Shown: positions 63,535 through 64,000 of the stretch, one piece after another
Position numbering within the stretch: the stretch's first letter is position 1
Layout: the number at the start of each line of letters is the position of its first letter
Assembly: GCA_943787185.1 (NCBI GenBank)
Contig: CALSLL010000002.1
Span: 744,001 to 808,000, forward strand
From: UBA10349 sp003485905
Lineage (GTDB): Bacteria; Pseudomonadota; Gammaproteobacteria; Arenicellales; Arenicellaceae
Direction of reading: 5' to 3'
DNA: 64,000 nt
The notes under the pieces: generated by a model
What the model saw: the letters and a program-made list of their open reading frames with translations, nothing else
Database searches by the model: none
Told to the model about the DNA's origin: nothing
Program-made: the position numbers and the translations under genes

Positions 63535-64000
63535 ATGACGGAACAAGCGTTTGTTCATTTGAATGTTCACACAGAGCATTCTATCGCTAATAGTACGTTA
63601 CGAATTTCAGAATTAATCGATGTAGTCAGTGCGGACGGAATGCCTGCAGTAGCAGTAACCGATATTTGTAATTTATACAGCGTCGTTAAGTTTTTTCACA
63701 AAGCTCAGGCAAAGGGTGTTAAGCCGTTAGTGGGCGCGGACGTGTGGATTCATAACCCAGAGCAACCGAATGCACCGTTTAAGCTCTTATTGTTCGCTCA
63801 GGATAAAGTCGGGTACCGAAACCTTTGTGAGTTGATTAGCATGGCTCATCAGCAATGCTGGCATGCTGGGAAGCCGTGTATTTTGGGTCAGTGGTTGGAC
63901 GAACGCGCTGAAGGACTAATTGCTGTTTCAGGTGGACTTCAGGGCGAGATTGGACACTTATTGATGGGGGCCGGACCCGAAGCAATTGAAACCGCGTTAT
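63535..64000 (+). CDS. dnaE: DNA polymerase III subunit alpha, 5' part only
   Basis: The first 155 codons of the replicative polymerase, open to the window edge. FVHLNVHTEHSIANSTLRISELI is the start of the PHP domain, and MPAVAVTDICNLYSVVKFFHKAQ with GVKPLVGADVWI continue it. ATG 63535 gives the usual short N-terminus; an in-frame ATG at 63502 would add 11 residues. Neither has a strong ribosome-binding site. Position after rnhB is conserved. Confidence 0.93.
   Translation, partial: MTEQAFVHLNVHTEHSIANSTLRISELIDVVSADGMPAVAVTDICNLYSVVKFFHKAQAKGVKPLVGADVWIHNPEQPNAPFKLLLFAQDKVGYRNLCELISMAHQQCWHAGKPCILGQWLDERAEGLIAVSGGLQGEIGHLLMGAGPEAIETAL

Overview
The window reads as a chromosome segment of a free-living, probably marine, Gram-negative gammaproteobacterium. 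The reasons are the lipid A genes (lpxH, lpxA, lpxB), the BAM components (bamA, a bamC-like gene), rseP, skp and ihfA, and several gene orders familiar from Pseudomonas-like and related gammaproteobacteria: infC-rpmI-rplT-pheS-pheT-ihfA-merR-tRNA-Pro, ilvB-ilvH-ilvC-psd-pssA, map/glnD/dapD divergent from rpsB-tsf-pyrH-frr-uppS-cdsA-dxr-rseP-bamA-skp, and fabZ-lpxA-lpxB-rnhB-dnaE. Composition is moderate in GC. I see no insertion sequence, integrase, prophage or CRISPR array.

Layout. 1-348: 3' end of a formylglycine-generating-enzyme-like gene. 440-7023: a tightly packed seven-gene surface-glycan cluster (GT2 transferase, SDR, PLP sugar aminotransferase, GtrA flippase, methyltransferase, multi-pass GT-C-like protein, anchored periplasmic protein). 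7066-9021: an FNR/ANR-like box, a 12-bp tandem repeat and two universal stress protein genes, the first broken by an in-frame TAG. 9153-13384: a Tat-exported flavoprotein, a YncE-like beta-propeller and a split YeeE/YedE (PmpA/PmpB) transporter. 13519-16598: tRNA-Asn, an orphan GspH/FimT pseudopilin, uvrB, tRNA-Val. 16843-22698: translation block (infC, rpmI, rplT, pheS, pheT, ihfA, merR-like, tRNA-Pro). 22896-31711: pcm, yqaA, nlpD, alaC, hom, thrC, folE, a zinc metallopeptidase and lpxH. 32040-36916: branched-chain amino acid synthesis, then phosphatidylethanolamine synthesis. 36992-48860: dapA, bamC-like, purL, a DUF6524-like gene, dapE, dapD, glnD, map. 49336-64000: the rpsB-to-dnaE envelope and translation superoperon, cut by the window edge inside dnaE.

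How the genes fit together. Most of the window is core housekeeping: translation factors and ribosomal proteins, lysine/threonine/branched-chain amino acid synthesis, phospholipid and lipid A synthesis, and outer-membrane assembly. The accessory part is confined to the first 13 kb. The 440-7023 cluster has the parts of an undecaprenyl-phosphate-linked amino-sugar pathway: an SDR and an aminotransferase to make a sugar, a GT2 enzyme to load it on the lipid, GtrA to flip it, and a GT-C-like protein to transfer it outside.

Most unusual points: ribosomal protein S2 carries a long Lys/Ala/Pro linker and a C-terminal helix-hairpin-helix domain; pheS has two single-T insertions in T homopolymers; infC appears to start at AUA and a YpfJ-type metallopeptidase at AUU; a stress-protein gene has a Trp-position amber codon; lpxD and rpoS are missing from their usual places.
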